Translations under genes and position numbers: made by a program
In this document: in pieces, positions 9,601-16,824 of the stretch
Numbering within the stretch: position 1 is the first letter of the stretch
How the letters are laid out: every line of letters starts with the position of its first letter
NCBI GenBank assembly: GCA_902786595.1
Contig: CADADB010000006.1
Coordinates: forward strand, 95,277 to 159,276
Length of the DNA stretch: 64,000 nt
Reading direction: 5' to 3'
DNA from: an uncultured Bacteroidota bacterium
GTDB taxonomy: Bacteria; Bacteroidota; Bacteroidia; Bacteroidales; WCHB1-69
Notes under the pieces: generated by a model
Database searches by the model: none
The model's input: the letters and a program-made list of their open reading frames with translations, nothing else
Told to the model about the DNA's origin: nothing

Positions 9601-10907
9601 ACTACACCCAAGGGCGCGGAACAGTACTGCCCGGTTATATGTATTCGGCCACTTTGGTGGGGCATAGCAAGGAAACCAGCACTCCCGGATTCCTCTTTAT
9701 GTTCGGTGGCCAGCCAGACATTCAAGCTATCGCAGCAAGAGACCATTGGCTGACCACAGACTCTCTGATGAATACCGCCTATCAACGGACCAAAAACCAG
9801 GTGATGAATTTCCGGGCTTCCGTGGAGCCGTTCAAGGATTTCAGAATAGATGTTTCCGCAAACCGGAACTTCACTGAAAACTACTCAGAATATTTCCATG
9901 TGGATGAAATGGGCAATGTGGAGCATTACACTCCTCAACGTTCAGGATCGTTCAGTATGACCTATTGCGGATTAGGTACGTTCTTCAAGAATCACGATGA
10001 TTTATTCCAAGATTTCCGTGCTATAAGAGCGGAATTGTCAAAGCGTTATTCTGAAAACAATCCTAACTATAATGGCGAGGTGGATCCAGAGACGGGCTTC
10101 CCTGTCGGTTACAGCGCGATATCCCAAGATGTGCTGATGGGCGCCTTCTTCACCACTTACATGGGTAAAGATTCCAAAAAAGCAGATATTTTCTCTCCTT
10201 TCTTGAAAATCCCGTTGCCTAACTGGCGTATCAATTACAATGGTTTGACGAAGATCAAGGGCATGAACAAAGTGTTCCAGACCTTCTCTCTTATCCATAA
10301 TTACACTTGTAACTATAATGTTAACGGCTACTCTACGAATATTGCTTATACTCAAGACGCCAACGGATTCCCTAACGCATACAATGCTCTTGGAGACTTC
10401 ATCTCCACCCATGAGCTCAGTCAGATGGCCTTGTCTGAGCAGTTCTCTCCGCTCATCGGCTTTGATATGACTTTGAAGAATAGCATGGTGTTGAAAATCG
10501 AATACAAACAATCCCGCAATTTGTCTTTGAGTTTCACGAACACTCAAATTTCGGAAACCACGAGCAAAGAGGTTGCTGTTTCGGCAGGTTATCGCTTTAA
10601 AGACATCAAGATCGGACTTGTGTTCTCCGGCATGAAACGCCAGTTTGTCAGTGACTTGAATCTCACAGCCGGTTTTGGTTTGAAAGACAACCAGACAATG
10701 CTGCGTAGAATTACGGAAGATGACGAGCAGGTTACTTCGGGTTCGTTAGACATCACCATTAATGTGGCTGCCGATTACCAATTCAGCCGTATGGTCGGTA
10801 TCAAATTCTACTACGACCAAACCATCAACCGGCCGAAAAACCAGAATCAATACAACCAGATGAATTTCCAGACGGGTATTCAGCTTCAGCTGATGCTGTC
10901 GCAGTAG
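3603..10907 (+). CDS. sprA: SprA, type IX secretion system outer-membrane translocon
   Basis: At 2,434 residues this matches the size of SprA of Flavobacterium and Sov of Porphyromonas, the very large beta-barrel through which T9SS substrates leave the cell. A signal peptide (MKVRQYIYAVIVAFLF followed by small residues) needs the TTG at 3603 as start, preceded by AAAAGGAAG; no ATG would keep it. The sequence is beta-strand rich, with conserved SprA blocks such as the region around FIPGHNRQIGKSGTTYIDNF. A Lys/Glu-rich low-complexity insertion lies at about residues 1930-1980. Its presence implies a working T9SS, in agreement with the sorting-domain protein at 33492-36299. Confidence 0.95.
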   Translation: MKVRQYIYAVIVAFLFIGFGHLSLRASNSIGVHNALPVGEMLLYPICPPDTNPPTLPQPDNNPLNPPTNNPFYLQNPPGIGPSIIYDPTTNTYNFQYMTGNTPFGPGAYMNINEYIDYDLQQSIHDYWQNQSRSIGGKGNSRTGSGLIPQLHIGGDIFEGIFGSNTIDIRPSGNLGLKLGVKYVKTDNFNIPVKKRRNLQLDFDEDIQLNLLAKIGEKIEFNLNYSTDELSVTTKSDQIKLKYNGKEDDILQLIEFGDITFPLNSTLITGSQSLFGVKTQLKFGNLFVTAVASRKKSSSQSITISGGAEETEFYFRADEYEENKHFFLGQFFEEHYNQYLSTLPLVSSPIIITKIEVWRTTVGSATTNNRNIVAFTDLGEYDPEFSNLSYNPAYSGGQYPDNNINNLTAYADSSLIRNIANVSGNMQSLGLKSGTNYEKVESARLLSPSEYTVNTKLGFISLNSALAADQVLAVAFQYTVIGDDHVYQVGEFSNEVATPNCIRVKLLKSSSLNTKSPLWKLMMKNVYSLSAYQLSPDKFRLNVLYTGDAEGTPNGFFTQGAQKGIPLIRLMGLDRLNKQQDPTPDGVFDFIDGAATKGGTINSNNGRVYFPTTEPFGKDLRAVLDDPELADKYAFDSLYTMTKTMAQQITNKNKYYIEGSYRSSYGSEYHFPSGGATKSVKVTAGGVSLTENVDYTVNYDMGVVTIINQSILASGTPITVTPETDDNYQTDKRMFGVNLDYVFSQDFTIGATLLNLRERPITNKVNYGDEPINNLIWGMNFAYKAELPFITKAIDLLSFHHTTTKSYLNLDGEFAHFIPGHNRQIGKSGTTYIDNFESAKSTIDLMNMGNWVLASTPQGQPDLFPEASPVTISASARRHLAYGFNRAKMAWYTIDPLFYNGGTAVPSNLTAEDLSQPYTRAVYEPELFPYKEQPTTALSTLMTVFNIAYFPSERGAYNYDVDGSEGFSRGLNEDGTLRDPETRWGGIMRKFDNTDFESSNYEYIEFWMMDPFIENPEHKGGKLYFNLGDISEDILRDGRKFYENGLPTDESDQDIEFTPWGRVPTKQMIVNAFDNKTGSRIYQDVGYDGLPSVREAEYFQETFLDRVAAAFGVGSQAYQMALADPSADDYHYFRGSDYDEADLKITERYKYFNNAEGNSPEQGQGGENYPTSATSMPNMEDMNNDNTLSEDERYYQYVIDLSPDKMVVGENYINDVYEGHPRALPDGSRPATKWYQFRIPIHNPDKVVNNMSGFNSIRFMRVFMKDFEEPIICRLATFELVRSDWRTYNLSLREDGDYNPTQDDGECSFYVGTVSLEENANRVPIPYVLPPGIVREQTFGMTAQLINENEQSLTMKVVNLPDGDSRAVYKNTSYDLRQFNNLQMYIHAEDAQSTGDIKPGDVRVFIRLGSDFTENYYEYEIPVEITPWNVGRDTNAIWPDKNQMYITLDSLVSLKMQRNAAVRNGLHPSIMVPYPPKGLESEENRMSVVGNPNLGEITTIMVGVRNPKKQTQGVDPHGYYDDMLPKSAEIWINELRLSGFDDRQGFAALLRARTTLADVGNITVSGTYSTPGYGALEQSITERSHETNINLDIATNIDGGKLFFPEKWNIRIPIHYDYSLGVVQPEYNPLNPDVKMKDDLAQLHSAEARDSLRFLTNTVTQRQNVNLMNVRKERDFSKGNNKMHPWDVENLDFSYSYSELIQRNEDMEMNNEFIHHGEIGYTFSTNPKNYRPFSRAKWTKSKWLQLIRDFNVTPMPKNVTFRTSLHRDLQEFKYRPKSQGNIIIDTNYVKSFDWTRNYGINWDIFQSLKLEFKADASARIDEPDGRIDTRVKKDSLWHCIGKGGRTTDYRQNFNATYQLPLNKIPLFKFVSANVRYTSMYTFTASALSLAYLGNTIQNSQNVQGNASLNFVTLYNSVPYLKKVNQGILQNNKSGKNANPKDQKGKGSKDVEEDIEEEIQKGKKGKGKDKNDSLKEKPQIGRIILDGTVRLLMSVRNVSANYTQGRGTVLPGYMYSATLVGHSKETSTPGFLFMFGGQPDIQAIAARDHWLTTDSLMNTAYQRTKNQVMNFRASVEPFKDFRIDVSANRNFTENYSEYFHVDEMGNVEHYTPQRSGSFSMTYCGLGTFFKNHDDLFQDFRAIRAELSKRYSENNPNYNGEVDPETGFPVGYSAISQDVLMGAFFTTYMGKDSKKADIFSPFLKIPLPNWRINYNGLTKIKGMNKVFQTFSLIHNYTCNYNVNGYSTNIAYTQDANGFPNAYNALGDFISTHELSQMALSEQFSPLIGFDMTLKNSMVLKIEYKQSRNLSLSFTNTQISETTSKEVAVSAGYRFKDIKIGLVFSGMKRQFVSDLNLTAGFGLKDNQTMLRRITEDDEQVTSGSLDITINVAADYQFSRMVGIKFYYDQTINRPKNQNQYNQMNFQTGIQLQLMLSQ

Positions 10908-10956
10908 TTGGCTTTTAGCTATTGGCTATTGGCTGTTAGCTGTTGGCTGTTGGTGC
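10908..10956. repeat. 7-bp tandem array, unit TTRGCTN, 7 units
   Basis: Seven consecutive heptamers (TTGGCTT, TTAGCTA and similar) begin at the first base after the sprA stop codon, in the convergent spacer with the symporter. Variation is confined mainly to positions 3 and 7. The array has no long dyad or T-run, so it is not an ordinary terminator. Confidence 0.85.
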
Positions 10957-10966
10957 TTCGCCAATA

Positions 10967-12610
10967 TTACCAAAATACGGCGTAAATTACCACCAGGAGA
11001 ATGCATATCGCGTATGCTGCGATATGGAAATCGCGCTTGGTTTGGAACATACTGGATGTTAACGCAATACCCTTAACATCGTCTTCGTTTTCGCAGGTGC
11101 ATAAACTCACCATCACGATGATGGCCATCGTGAGCAGACAGGTGTAGAACATCTGGTCGATGAAGGGCATGTCAATGGGCAAGAACTTGAGCGCCAATGC
11201 AATGGGGATGGATAACACCACGCCCGTAATGGCGCCTTTGTTGGTGGTCTTCTTCCAGAAAAGTCCTAACAAGAAGAGTGCGAGGATGCCCGGACTCACC
11301 AATCCCGTATATTCCTGGATATACTGGAACATCTGTCCCACACTTCCGAGCAGTGGGGCAATCAGAATGGCGATAATGAGGAAAAGTCCGGCGGAAATCT
11401 GTCCGACCGCTACCAAACGAGGCTCTCTTCCTAACCTTTCTTCTGCTTTCGAAGTAAAATAGGGTTTGAAAATATCCATCGTAAATATGGTGGAAGCGGA
11501 GTTGAGCATAGAAGCCAACGAGGAGATGATGGCGGCGGCTAACGCAGCGAGTACCAGTCCTTTAAGACCCGTCGGGATGAAGGTGCTGATCAGCCACGGA
11601 TAGGCGTTGTCGTTGTTGAGGGCGCCGTTGGCCTTGGTGAGGGCCTCCATTGCTCCCGGATGACCTTCAGTAAACATCACGTAGGCCACAATGCCAGGAA
11701 TAACCACGATGAACGGGATGAGCAACTTGAGGAAGGCCGCGAAAGCCAAGCCCTTTTGCGCTTCGGGCAGCGATTTGGCGGCAAACGCCCGCTGGATGAT
11801 GTATTGGTTGAAGCCCCAATAGTAGAGGTTGGCCACCCACAGTCCGCCGATGAGCATCGCAATGCCAGGCAGGTTATGGTATTCAGGGTTGTCTTTCGGC
11901 AAAATCAGATGCATACGGTCGCCCGCTGAATCCGTGAGATGCCGGATGCCTTGCATCACGGTGCCGTCGGGACTGATGACCTGCAACGCCACCACCGTGG
12001 TGATAAGGCCGCCCAACACAAGCAGAATGACCTGCAGGATGTCCGTCCACGCCACTGAGGAAAGGCCGCCTGTGATGGAATAGAGCGCGGCAACCACCCC
12101 CAGCCCAATGATAGCGGGCATGATGAGCGAGCCGTCACCTGTGCCGATGATGGTGTCAATGGCCTTGGCGCCGAGGAAGAGCACCGAGGTGAGGTTCACG
12201 AAGATGAACAAACCAAGCCAAAACACCGCGAGAATAGTTTTGAGATTTCGAGAGTAACGTTGCTCCACGAATTGGGGAATGGTGTAAATTCCCTGTTTCA
12301 CAAACACAGGCATGAAAAACTTGGCCACAATGATGAGGGTGAGCGCTGCCATGAACTCGTATGAAGCCACTGCGAAACCGCCCGCGAAGCCCGACCCGGA
12401 CATCCCGATAAACTGCTCTGCCGAGATGTTCGCGGCAATCAGCGACGCGCCTATCGTCCACCACGGCAGCGACTTGCCCGCAAGAAAGTAGTCCTCAGCG
12501 GTCTTGTCTTTATTCTTCTTCCGATGTGAAATCCAGATGCCTAATCCAACAATAATTACCAGATAAGCAGCGAAAATGATGATGTCCAGGGTATGAAATG
12601 CGGGGTTCAT
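10967..12610 (-). CDS. sodium/sugar symporter of the SSS family, vSGLT-like
   Basis: 547 residues with about 14 membrane helices. Several stretches are nearly the same as the Vibrio sodium/galactose symporter vSGLT: DYFLAGKSLPWWTIGASL, AANISAEQFIGMSGSG, and NLYYWGFNQYIIQR, which holds the Tyr of the inner gate and an Asn of the sugar site. Glu of SYEF and Lys of AAFLKLL also match sugar-contact positions as I recall them for vSGLT. It should import galactose or glucose with sodium. It stands alone, 110-180 bp from its neighbours, with its own promoter at 12636-12643. The galK and galM genes elsewhere in the window favour galactose, but the substrate is inferred. Confidence 0.9.
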   Translation of the reverse strand: MNPAFHTLDIIIFAAYLVIIVGLGIWISHRKKNKDKTAEDYFLAGKSLPWWTIGASLIAANISAEQFIGMSGSGFAGGFAVASYEFMAALTLIIVAKFFMPVFVKQGIYTIPQFVEQRYSRNLKTILAVFWLGLFIFVNLTSVLFLGAKAIDTIIGTGDGSLIMPAIIGLGVVAALYSITGGLSSVAWTDILQVILLVLGGLITTVVALQVISPDGTVMQGIRHLTDSAGDRMHLILPKDNPEYHNLPGIAMLIGGLWVANLYYWGFNQYIIQRAFAAKSLPEAQKGLAFAAFLKLLIPFIVVIPGIVAYVMFTEGHPGAMEALTKANGALNNDNAYPWLISTFIPTGLKGLVLAALAAAIISSLASMLNSASTIFTMDIFKPYFTSKAEERLGREPRLVAVGQISAGLFLIIAILIAPLLGSVGQMFQYIQEYTGLVSPGILALFLLGLFWKKTTNKGAITGVVLSIPIALALKFLPIDMPFIDQMFYTCLLTMAIIVMVSLCTCENEDDVKGIALTSSMFQTKRDFHIAAYAICILLVVIYAVFW

Positions 12611-12635
12611 TCTTTTGGGGTTTTAAGTTGGGGGG

Positions 12636-12643
12636 CAAAAGTA
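12636..12643 (-). promoter_or_regulatory. -7 promoter element for the symporter gene
   Basis: CAAAAGTA on the plus strand reads TACTTTTG on the minus strand, matching TAnnTTTG, 26 bp upstream of the symporter ATG. Confidence 0.6.
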
Positions 12644-12650
12644 CAAATTT

Positions 12651-12699
12651 TTGGCTATGGGCTGTTAACTTTTGGCTGTTGTCTTTTGCAACTTGGCGA
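12651..12699. repeat. 7-bp tandem array, unit TTGGCTR, 7 units
   Basis: Seven in-register heptamers (TTGGCTA, TGGGCTG, TTAACTT, TTGGCTG and more divergent copies) directly behind the symporter promoter. The array runs into the decayed membrane-protein fragment on the minus strand and contains its TAA stop. Confidence 0.75.
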
Positions 12700-12787
12700 T
12701 GCAACGGACTGGAATGCCTATGGCTATAAGAAAAACCATAAGTACAAGTATCTGAAAAAAGAACATTGCCGCTTTGCTGGTCAAATG
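12665..12787 (-). pseudogene. remnant of a small membrane protein (C-terminal part only)
   Basis: On the minus strand the codons after the stop of the XRE regulator continue in the same frame as AAMFFFQILVLMVFLIAIGI followed by PVRCIAK. This closely matches the C-terminal helix of the intact protein at 17986-18297 (GAALFFLQMLSVVVVLLVIG, then IPVRRIAK). The underlying DNA is also visibly similar. There is no start codon of its own, the N-terminal two thirds are missing, and the frame ends in a 7-bp repeat. I read it as a truncated paralog left after a recombination that placed the regulator gene directly upstream. Confidence 0.65.
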
Positions 12788-13090
12788 TTACAGCACAGCC
12801 GCAGCCAAATTCACTTTCTTACGAGGTCTGACAACTTGGATAATATCCTGACCAAGGGCAACAGATATCTTTGCGATGGTGGCGGTAGTTAAGTTGTGCG
12901 TTCCGGAAAGCCATCTGCTAACCTCGGTTTCTGTTTTGCCCAGCGCATACGCCAAATCCTTCTGACTCATCCCCTTCTCTTCCAAAATCTCATAGATACG
13001 ATTGGCTATGCTCACTGACAACTCCATCTGCTTTTTCATTTCAGGAGTCATAGTCTGCCTAATTTCATCCATCAACTTATTGGTTTTCAT
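12788..13090 (-). CDS. XRE-family helix-turn-helix regulator
   Basis: 100 residues with an HTH at about residues 40-65: MSQKDLAYALGKTETEVSRW is a typical XRE/Cro-type motif. An N-terminal helical extension (residues 1-30) and a short basic tail flank it. It resembles HigA-like antitoxins in size, but no toxin-sized gene lies next to it: upstream is a promoter spacer and downstream only the membrane-protein remnant. It is therefore better called a solitary regulator. A -7 element lies at 13114-13121. Confidence 0.85.
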   Translation of the reverse strand: MKTNKLMDEIRQTMTPEMKKQMELSVSIANRIYEILEEKGMSQKDLAYALGKTETEVSRWLSGTHNLTTATIAKISVALGQDIIQVVRPRKKVNLAAAVL

Positions 13091-13113
13091 ATTGTTAAAT
13101 TTAATAGTTAATG

Positions 13114-13121
13114 CAAAACTA
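13114..13121 (-). promoter_or_regulatory. -7 promoter element for the XRE gene
   Basis: CAAAACTA (TAGTTTTG on the minus strand), 24 bp before the regulator's start codon. Confidence 0.5.
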
Positions 13122-13188
13122 TACCATGCCTCTAATATTTTCTATACGCGGCAAATACACTTTTTCCAACTAAAGATTAATGTTTCAT

Positions 13189-14643
13189 TCACTCCCGCAC
13201 CGGACAAATCATCAAAACCTTATAACCGGGTTGCTCTTCGGTATGTCTTGCAATGGTTTCTTGCTTGATGGTTATTTTTGAGATACTGTTTGGACAAATG
13301 GAATCCATTTGCTGGCACAAGAACGTCCCTCTTCTTGCAGCAAGATACGAGGACTCATCTTCAATGTAATAATCCCAATATGTAAGTTCAAAACGGCCAT
13401 TTTCCGGACAAACGGAATGTATGGTTCTCTTCAAATCGTCCAGCGAAAAGTCCAATAGTTCCTCTTTCGCTAATTTCCAGTATAGTCTCACCAAAATCGT
13501 GTCTTTGGAGGGCTTAATGTTCTGCCATTCGGAAAACTTAGACTCTTGGATAGTCATAATCTCGGAAACATCCTGTGCCGTCATCGGCTGCTTGCGCAAT
13601 CCTTCGGTGCGTACCATTTTCTGAACACCAGGGATGTCAAAAGTGAGCGTCGCACCGTCCGCACGCACCTCCATGGTGACGGGCGCGCCTATCACGAGCG
13701 GCAGGTTCAGCTTTTCGTGACCGGCAGGAAAGCCGCAGAGCAACGGGATATGGTACGGTTCAATGTATTGGCGCAGCATCGCCTCCACACTTTCATAGCC
13801 GACATCGTTGGTGCAGTCGGTGAAATCGCCTAAGATAATGCCTTTGCAATGCGCGAGTACACCACTCATTTTCAGCATGTTGAAAAGCCGGTCGATGTTA
13901 TGGTGGGTCTCCTCCACCTCTTCCACGAAGAGGATGATGTCTGACTGGCCGATTTCGTTGACCTGAGAGCAGAGCAGCGGGGCGAAGGTGGCGAGATTGC
14001 CGCCCACGAGGGTGCCCTTGGCCCGACCGAGGATGTTCTCTTTGTGGGCAGGCAGCTCATAGCGCGGCACCTGACCCTTGAGCAGGTCGCGCAGCAACAT
14101 GCGGGATTGTTCTCCATGAATACTTCCTGAACCAGTAATGTTGCAGCCCATCACTCCATGGATACTCATCACGCCAGCGCAAGCTTCCATGCTAAGGAGC
14201 GTGGTGATGTCGCTGTACCCGATGAGCCATTTCGGAGATGCAGCAAACTCTTTCAAGGGCAACCCTTCCACCAAATGCAGGGTGCTGTAACCGCCGCGCA
14301 GACAGATGATGGCCTTGATGTCGGGGTCTTTGAGTGCCCAGCGGAGGTCGGCGAGCCGCTCCTCCACGGTTCCAGCATAGTGTTCCAAAAACTTCTTGCC
14401 GACGTTCGGCCCGATGACCGGCTCGTACCCCCAACTGCGAAGGGTGTCAACCGCCGCAAGAGCCGTCTCCATCGAACAGTAGTACGACGGGGAGATGAGC
14501 GCCACCTTGTCGCCCGGTTTCAGGTAGGCAGGAGCCGCACACTTAAGCGGCTTCTTAGGTTCCGCGCCCTTCACCACGGGAACCAAGAGGATGAAGCTCA
14601 GAATCACGAGCATGATTCGGATTGAAAAGGCGCGTTTATTCAT
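13189..14643 (-). CDS. LD-carboxypeptidase (peptidase S66) with C-terminal extension
   Basis: 484 residues from the ATG at 14643, chosen because it opens a signal peptide (MNKRAFSIRIMLVILSFILL). Residues 35-340 are a peptidase S66 domain: the nucleophile elbow is GYSD (Ser144), with Glu near 242 in FVEEVEE and His309 in AGHE completing the Ser-Glu-His triad. These enzymes remove the terminal D-Ala from murein tetrapeptides in peptidoglycan recycling. About 140 residues after the domain (from residue 345) are not part of the usual family and I do not recognise them. A VanX-type dipeptidase gene lies directly upstream in the same direction, giving a peptidoglycan-peptide context. Confidence 0.88.
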   Translation of the reverse strand: MNKRAFSIRIMLVILSFILLVPVVKGAEPKKPLKCAAPAYLKPGDKVALISPSYYCSMETALAAVDTLRSWGYEPVIGPNVGKKFLEHYAGTVEERLADLRWALKDPDIKAIICLRGGYSTLHLVEGLPLKEFAASPKWLIGYSDITTLLSMEACAGVMSIHGVMGCNITGSGSIHGEQSRMLLRDLLKGQVPRYELPAHKENILGRAKGTLVGGNLATFAPLLCSQVNEIGQSDIILFVEEVEETHHNIDRLFNMLKMSGVLAHCKGIILGDFTDCTNDVGYESVEAMLRQYIEPYHIPLLCGFPAGHEKLNLPLVIGAPVTMEVRADGATLTFDIPGVQKMVRTEGLRKQPMTAQDVSEIMTIQESKFSEWQNIKPSKDTILVRLYWKLAKEELLDFSLDDLKRTIHSVCPENGRFELTYWDYYIEDESSYLAARRGTFLCQQMDSICPNSISKITIKQETIARHTEEQPGYKVLMICPVRE

Positions 14644-14684
14644 TTCTCTATCATTTAATTGGCAAAGTACATTTTTGTTTTTGG

Positions 14685-14719
14685 TCAACAGTTAACAGCC
14701 AACAGCTAACAGCCAATAG
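14685..14719. repeat. 7-bp tandem array, unit CYAACAG, 5 units
   Basis: Five in-register heptamers (TCAACAG, TTAACAG, CCAACAG, CTAACAG, CCAATAG). Read on the minus strand they are the same TTRGCTG-type unit as at 10908. The array begins 1 bp beyond the stop codon of the dipeptidase gene. Confidence 0.8.
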
Positions 14720-14720
14720 C

Positions 14721-15536
14721 TTACCTCAGCTCCTTCACTGGAAACTCAAAGTACGTCTCCGGATACGGTTCGTCCTTTAACGTGAAGTGCCACCATTCGC
14801 TGTCGAGGGGTTTGAAACCGTGGCGGAGCATCGCGGCCCGCAAAATCATGCGGTTTCGGAACTGCTCTTCGGTGATGGTACGGCCTGCGGGAGAGGGTTT
14901 TCCGTTGAACTCGCCCGTCTCGGGGTTGCCGCCGAAATCAGGGTGGCTCTCCTCGCCGAACCAGTCGAAGGTGCCGCCCATGTCAACCTCCTTCTCGGTG
15001 GTCATGTCGAAGAGGGTGAGATCGACGGTGGAGCCGCGGGTGTGGCCGCTTTTCGCCGCGATGTAGTCCAGTTCGAACAACCGACTCTTATCGACCTCGG
15101 GGTAGAAATAGCGCCGCATCATCGTGTCGGGGATGTTGGCGGCCCAGCGCACGAAATGATCGACGGCCATCTGCGGACGGTAGGCGTCGTAGATTTTCAG
15201 CCGGTAGCCCATGCGCATCACGTCGTCGCTGACGGCCTTGAGACTGTCGGCGGCGCGTCTGGTCATCAGGGCGGTGGGCTGCAGGTAACCATCAATGCGC
15301 TGTCCCACAAAGTTGTAGGTGCTGAAATAGCGGATTTCCAAAATCGCGTCCGGCACCACGTCGGTGATGTTCACGAACTGGCTGGCGTCCTGCTCGGGCT
15401 TCACGGTTGTGCTGGAAGCGGCGGAGGTGCAGGGTGCAAACCCGGCCACGACGACATGCCCGTTTTGGGCGGTGGCCGTCAAGGTGAAACACAACGCGAC
15501 GGTACATATAAACAGAGTTTTGAGGTCTCTTTTCAT
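14721..15536 (-). CDS. D-alanyl-D-alanine dipeptidase, VanX type (M15D), secreted
   Basis: 271 residues with a signal peptide (residues 1-23). Zinc ligands are visible in SGHTRGSTVD (His165, Asp172) and SEWWHF (catalytic Glu247, His250), and the substrate-binding Arg is in DAYRPQ (Arg120). VanX-type enzymes cleave D-Ala-D-Ala. Outside vancomycin clusters they are general cell-wall or nutrient dipeptidases, and no vanH or vanA gene is present here, so a resistance role is not implied. A second, lipoprotein member of the family lies at 42074-42823. Confidence 0.92.
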   Translation of the reverse strand: MKRDLKTLFICTVALCFTLTATAQNGHVVVAGFAPCTSAASSTTVKPEQDASQFVNITDVVPDAILEIRYFSTYNFVGQRIDGYLQPTALMTRRAADSLKAVSDDVMRMGYRLKIYDAYRPQMAVDHFVRWAANIPDTMMRRYFYPEVDKSRLFELDYIAAKSGHTRGSTVDLTLFDMTTEKEVDMGGTFDWFGEESHPDFGGNPETGEFNGKPSPAGRTITEEQFRNRMILRAAMLRHGFKPLDSEWWHFTLKDEPYPETYFEFPVKELR

Positions 15537-15556
15537 AATTGGGAATTTTCAAGGGG

Positions 15557-15564
15557 CAAAAGTA
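15557..15564 (-). promoter_or_regulatory. -7 promoter element for the dipeptidase gene
   Basis: CAAAAGTA (TACTTTTG on the minus strand), 21 bp before the start codon, in a divergent spacer. Confidence 0.6.
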
Positions 15565-15605
15565 CGAATTTTTAGGCACAATGACTTAGGGCAAATAAAA
15601 AAATG

Positions 15606-15613
15606 TATTTTTG
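15606..15613 (+). promoter_or_regulatory. -7 promoter element for the AAA ATPase gene
   Basis: TATTTTTG, followed by an AT-rich leader of 57 bp before the ATG at 15671. It is divergent from the dipeptidase promoter. Confidence 0.6.
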
Positions 15614-15670
15614 CAGCTCAAAATTTGATTGAAAATTTAAGTTATAATCTGAAAAATTCAATAAAAATAT

Positions 15671-16816
15671 ATGGTTTTATACGACAGGATAATTCGACTT
15701 GAAGAAGAACTGGACATGAGTCTGTTTCTTTTTGGTGCACGTAAGACGGGTAAATCCACTTTATTGTGCAACACTTTTCCTCATGCCATATATATTGATT
15801 TACTTGATAATGAAGTACGTCGATTGTATAAGGAGAGGCCGTCAAGATTGTATGAGCAACTTGCAGGAAAGCCGGAAGAGACATTGGTGATTATCGATGA
15901 GATCACGGAAGTGCCAGAACTGTTGAATGAGGTACATCGCTTGATATTCAAGTTTAACATCCTCTTTATTTTATGTGCCAGTAGTGCGAGAAAACTGAAA
16001 CGAAAAGGTTATAACACTTTGGGGGGCAGGGCTTACCCTTGTTATTTGTATCCTTTGGTCAGCCGGGAAATTACGGATTTTGACCTTGAGCGTGCCGTAA
16101 ATTACGGATTGATTCCGCAACACTATACGGCCAAGAATCCTCAAAAGCACCTCGCCGCATACATTGATATTTATTTGCGGGAGGAGATTCGGGCCGAGTC
16201 GGTAGTGCGGAACTTGGATTCGTTCGAGCGTTTTTTGGAGGTTGCGGCGATGACTGACGGTGAGATTGTCAACTACAGCAATATCGCCAGTGATTGCCAT
16301 GTCAAATCTGTTACCGTAAAAGAGTATTTCACCATTCTTCAGGACACTCTGATGGGCTATATGATTCCCGCATATCAGGATGCAGAGAAGCGGAAGACAG
16401 TTCAGGCGCCGAAATTCTACTATTTTGATGTGGGAGTAGCGAACTACTTGCTGCATCGGAAGAATCTTGTCCGTGGTACCGTTGAATTCGGTCATGCTTT
16501 TGAACACCTGGTGATGCAGGAGATTCAAGCGTACATCGGTTATGAACGGAGGGAAAGCAAATTAACCTACTGGCACACTTATACCGGCCATGAGGTGGAT
16601 GCCGTTATTGACCATAAGATTGCCATAGAAATCAAGTCTGCGGATGATATCCAAAACCGGCATTTGAAGGGGCTACGGGCTTTCAGGGAAAATCACGATG
16701 GCTTCAGACTTGTTATAGTTTCTTTGGACCCGATGACTCGCAAGACCGAAGACGGTATCGAAATCATATACGTGCGCGACTTTTTTCGTAAGCTTTGGAA
16801 TGGGGAATTATTCTGA
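15671..16816 (+). CDS. AAA-type ATPase with DUF4143 domain
   Basis: 381 residues. The N-terminal AAA_14-like domain has Walker A GARKTGKST (22-30) and Walker B LVIIDEI (72-78). The C-terminal DUF4143 region ends in a nuclease-like segment (YWHTYTGHEVDAVI, then IAIEIKSADD) of the PD-(D/E)XK pattern Glu/Asp...ExK. Such proteins are widespread accessory ATPases of bacteria and archaea with poorly known roles, often thought mobile or defence-linked. Nothing in the neighbourhood ties it to a system: the dipeptidase is divergent and galK convergent with an 8-bp gap. Confidence 0.85.
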   Translation: MVLYDRIIRLEEELDMSLFLFGARKTGKSTLLCNTFPHAIYIDLLDNEVRRLYKERPSRLYEQLAGKPEETLVIIDEITEVPELLNEVHRLIFKFNILFILCASSARKLKRKGYNTLGGRAYPCYLYPLVSREITDFDLERAVNYGLIPQHYTAKNPQKHLAAYIDIYLREEIRAESVVRNLDSFERFLEVAAMTDGEIVNYSNIASDCHVKSVTVKEYFTILQDTLMGYMIPAYQDAEKRKTVQAPKFYYFDVGVANYLLHRKNLVRGTVEFGHAFEHLVMQEIQAYIGYERRESKLTYWHTYTGHEVDAVIDHKIAIEIKSADDIQNRHLKGLRAFRENHDGFRLVIVSLDPMTRKTEDGIEIIYVRDFFRKLWNGELF

Positions 16817-16824
16817 CTAAACTA

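Noticed and set aside
8694-9785. 363-codon open frame on the minus strand
   Set aside because: Lies wholly inside sprA, antisense; composition is that of a reversed coding sequence and no domain is recognised.
12788-13090. HigA antitoxin of a toxin-antitoxin pair
   Set aside because: No toxin-sized gene on either side; upstream is promoter and downstream a membrane-protein remnant.
14721-15536. vancomycin-resistance determinant (VanX)
   Set aside because: No vanH, vanA or regulatory genes; VanX-type dipeptidases are common housekeeping or nutrient enzymes in Gram-negative bacteria.
14787-15575. 262-codon plus-strand open frame opposite the dipeptidase gene
   Set aside because: Antisense to a gene with all catalytic motifs; Gly/Val/Ala/His-rich shadow typical of GC-rich opposite strands.
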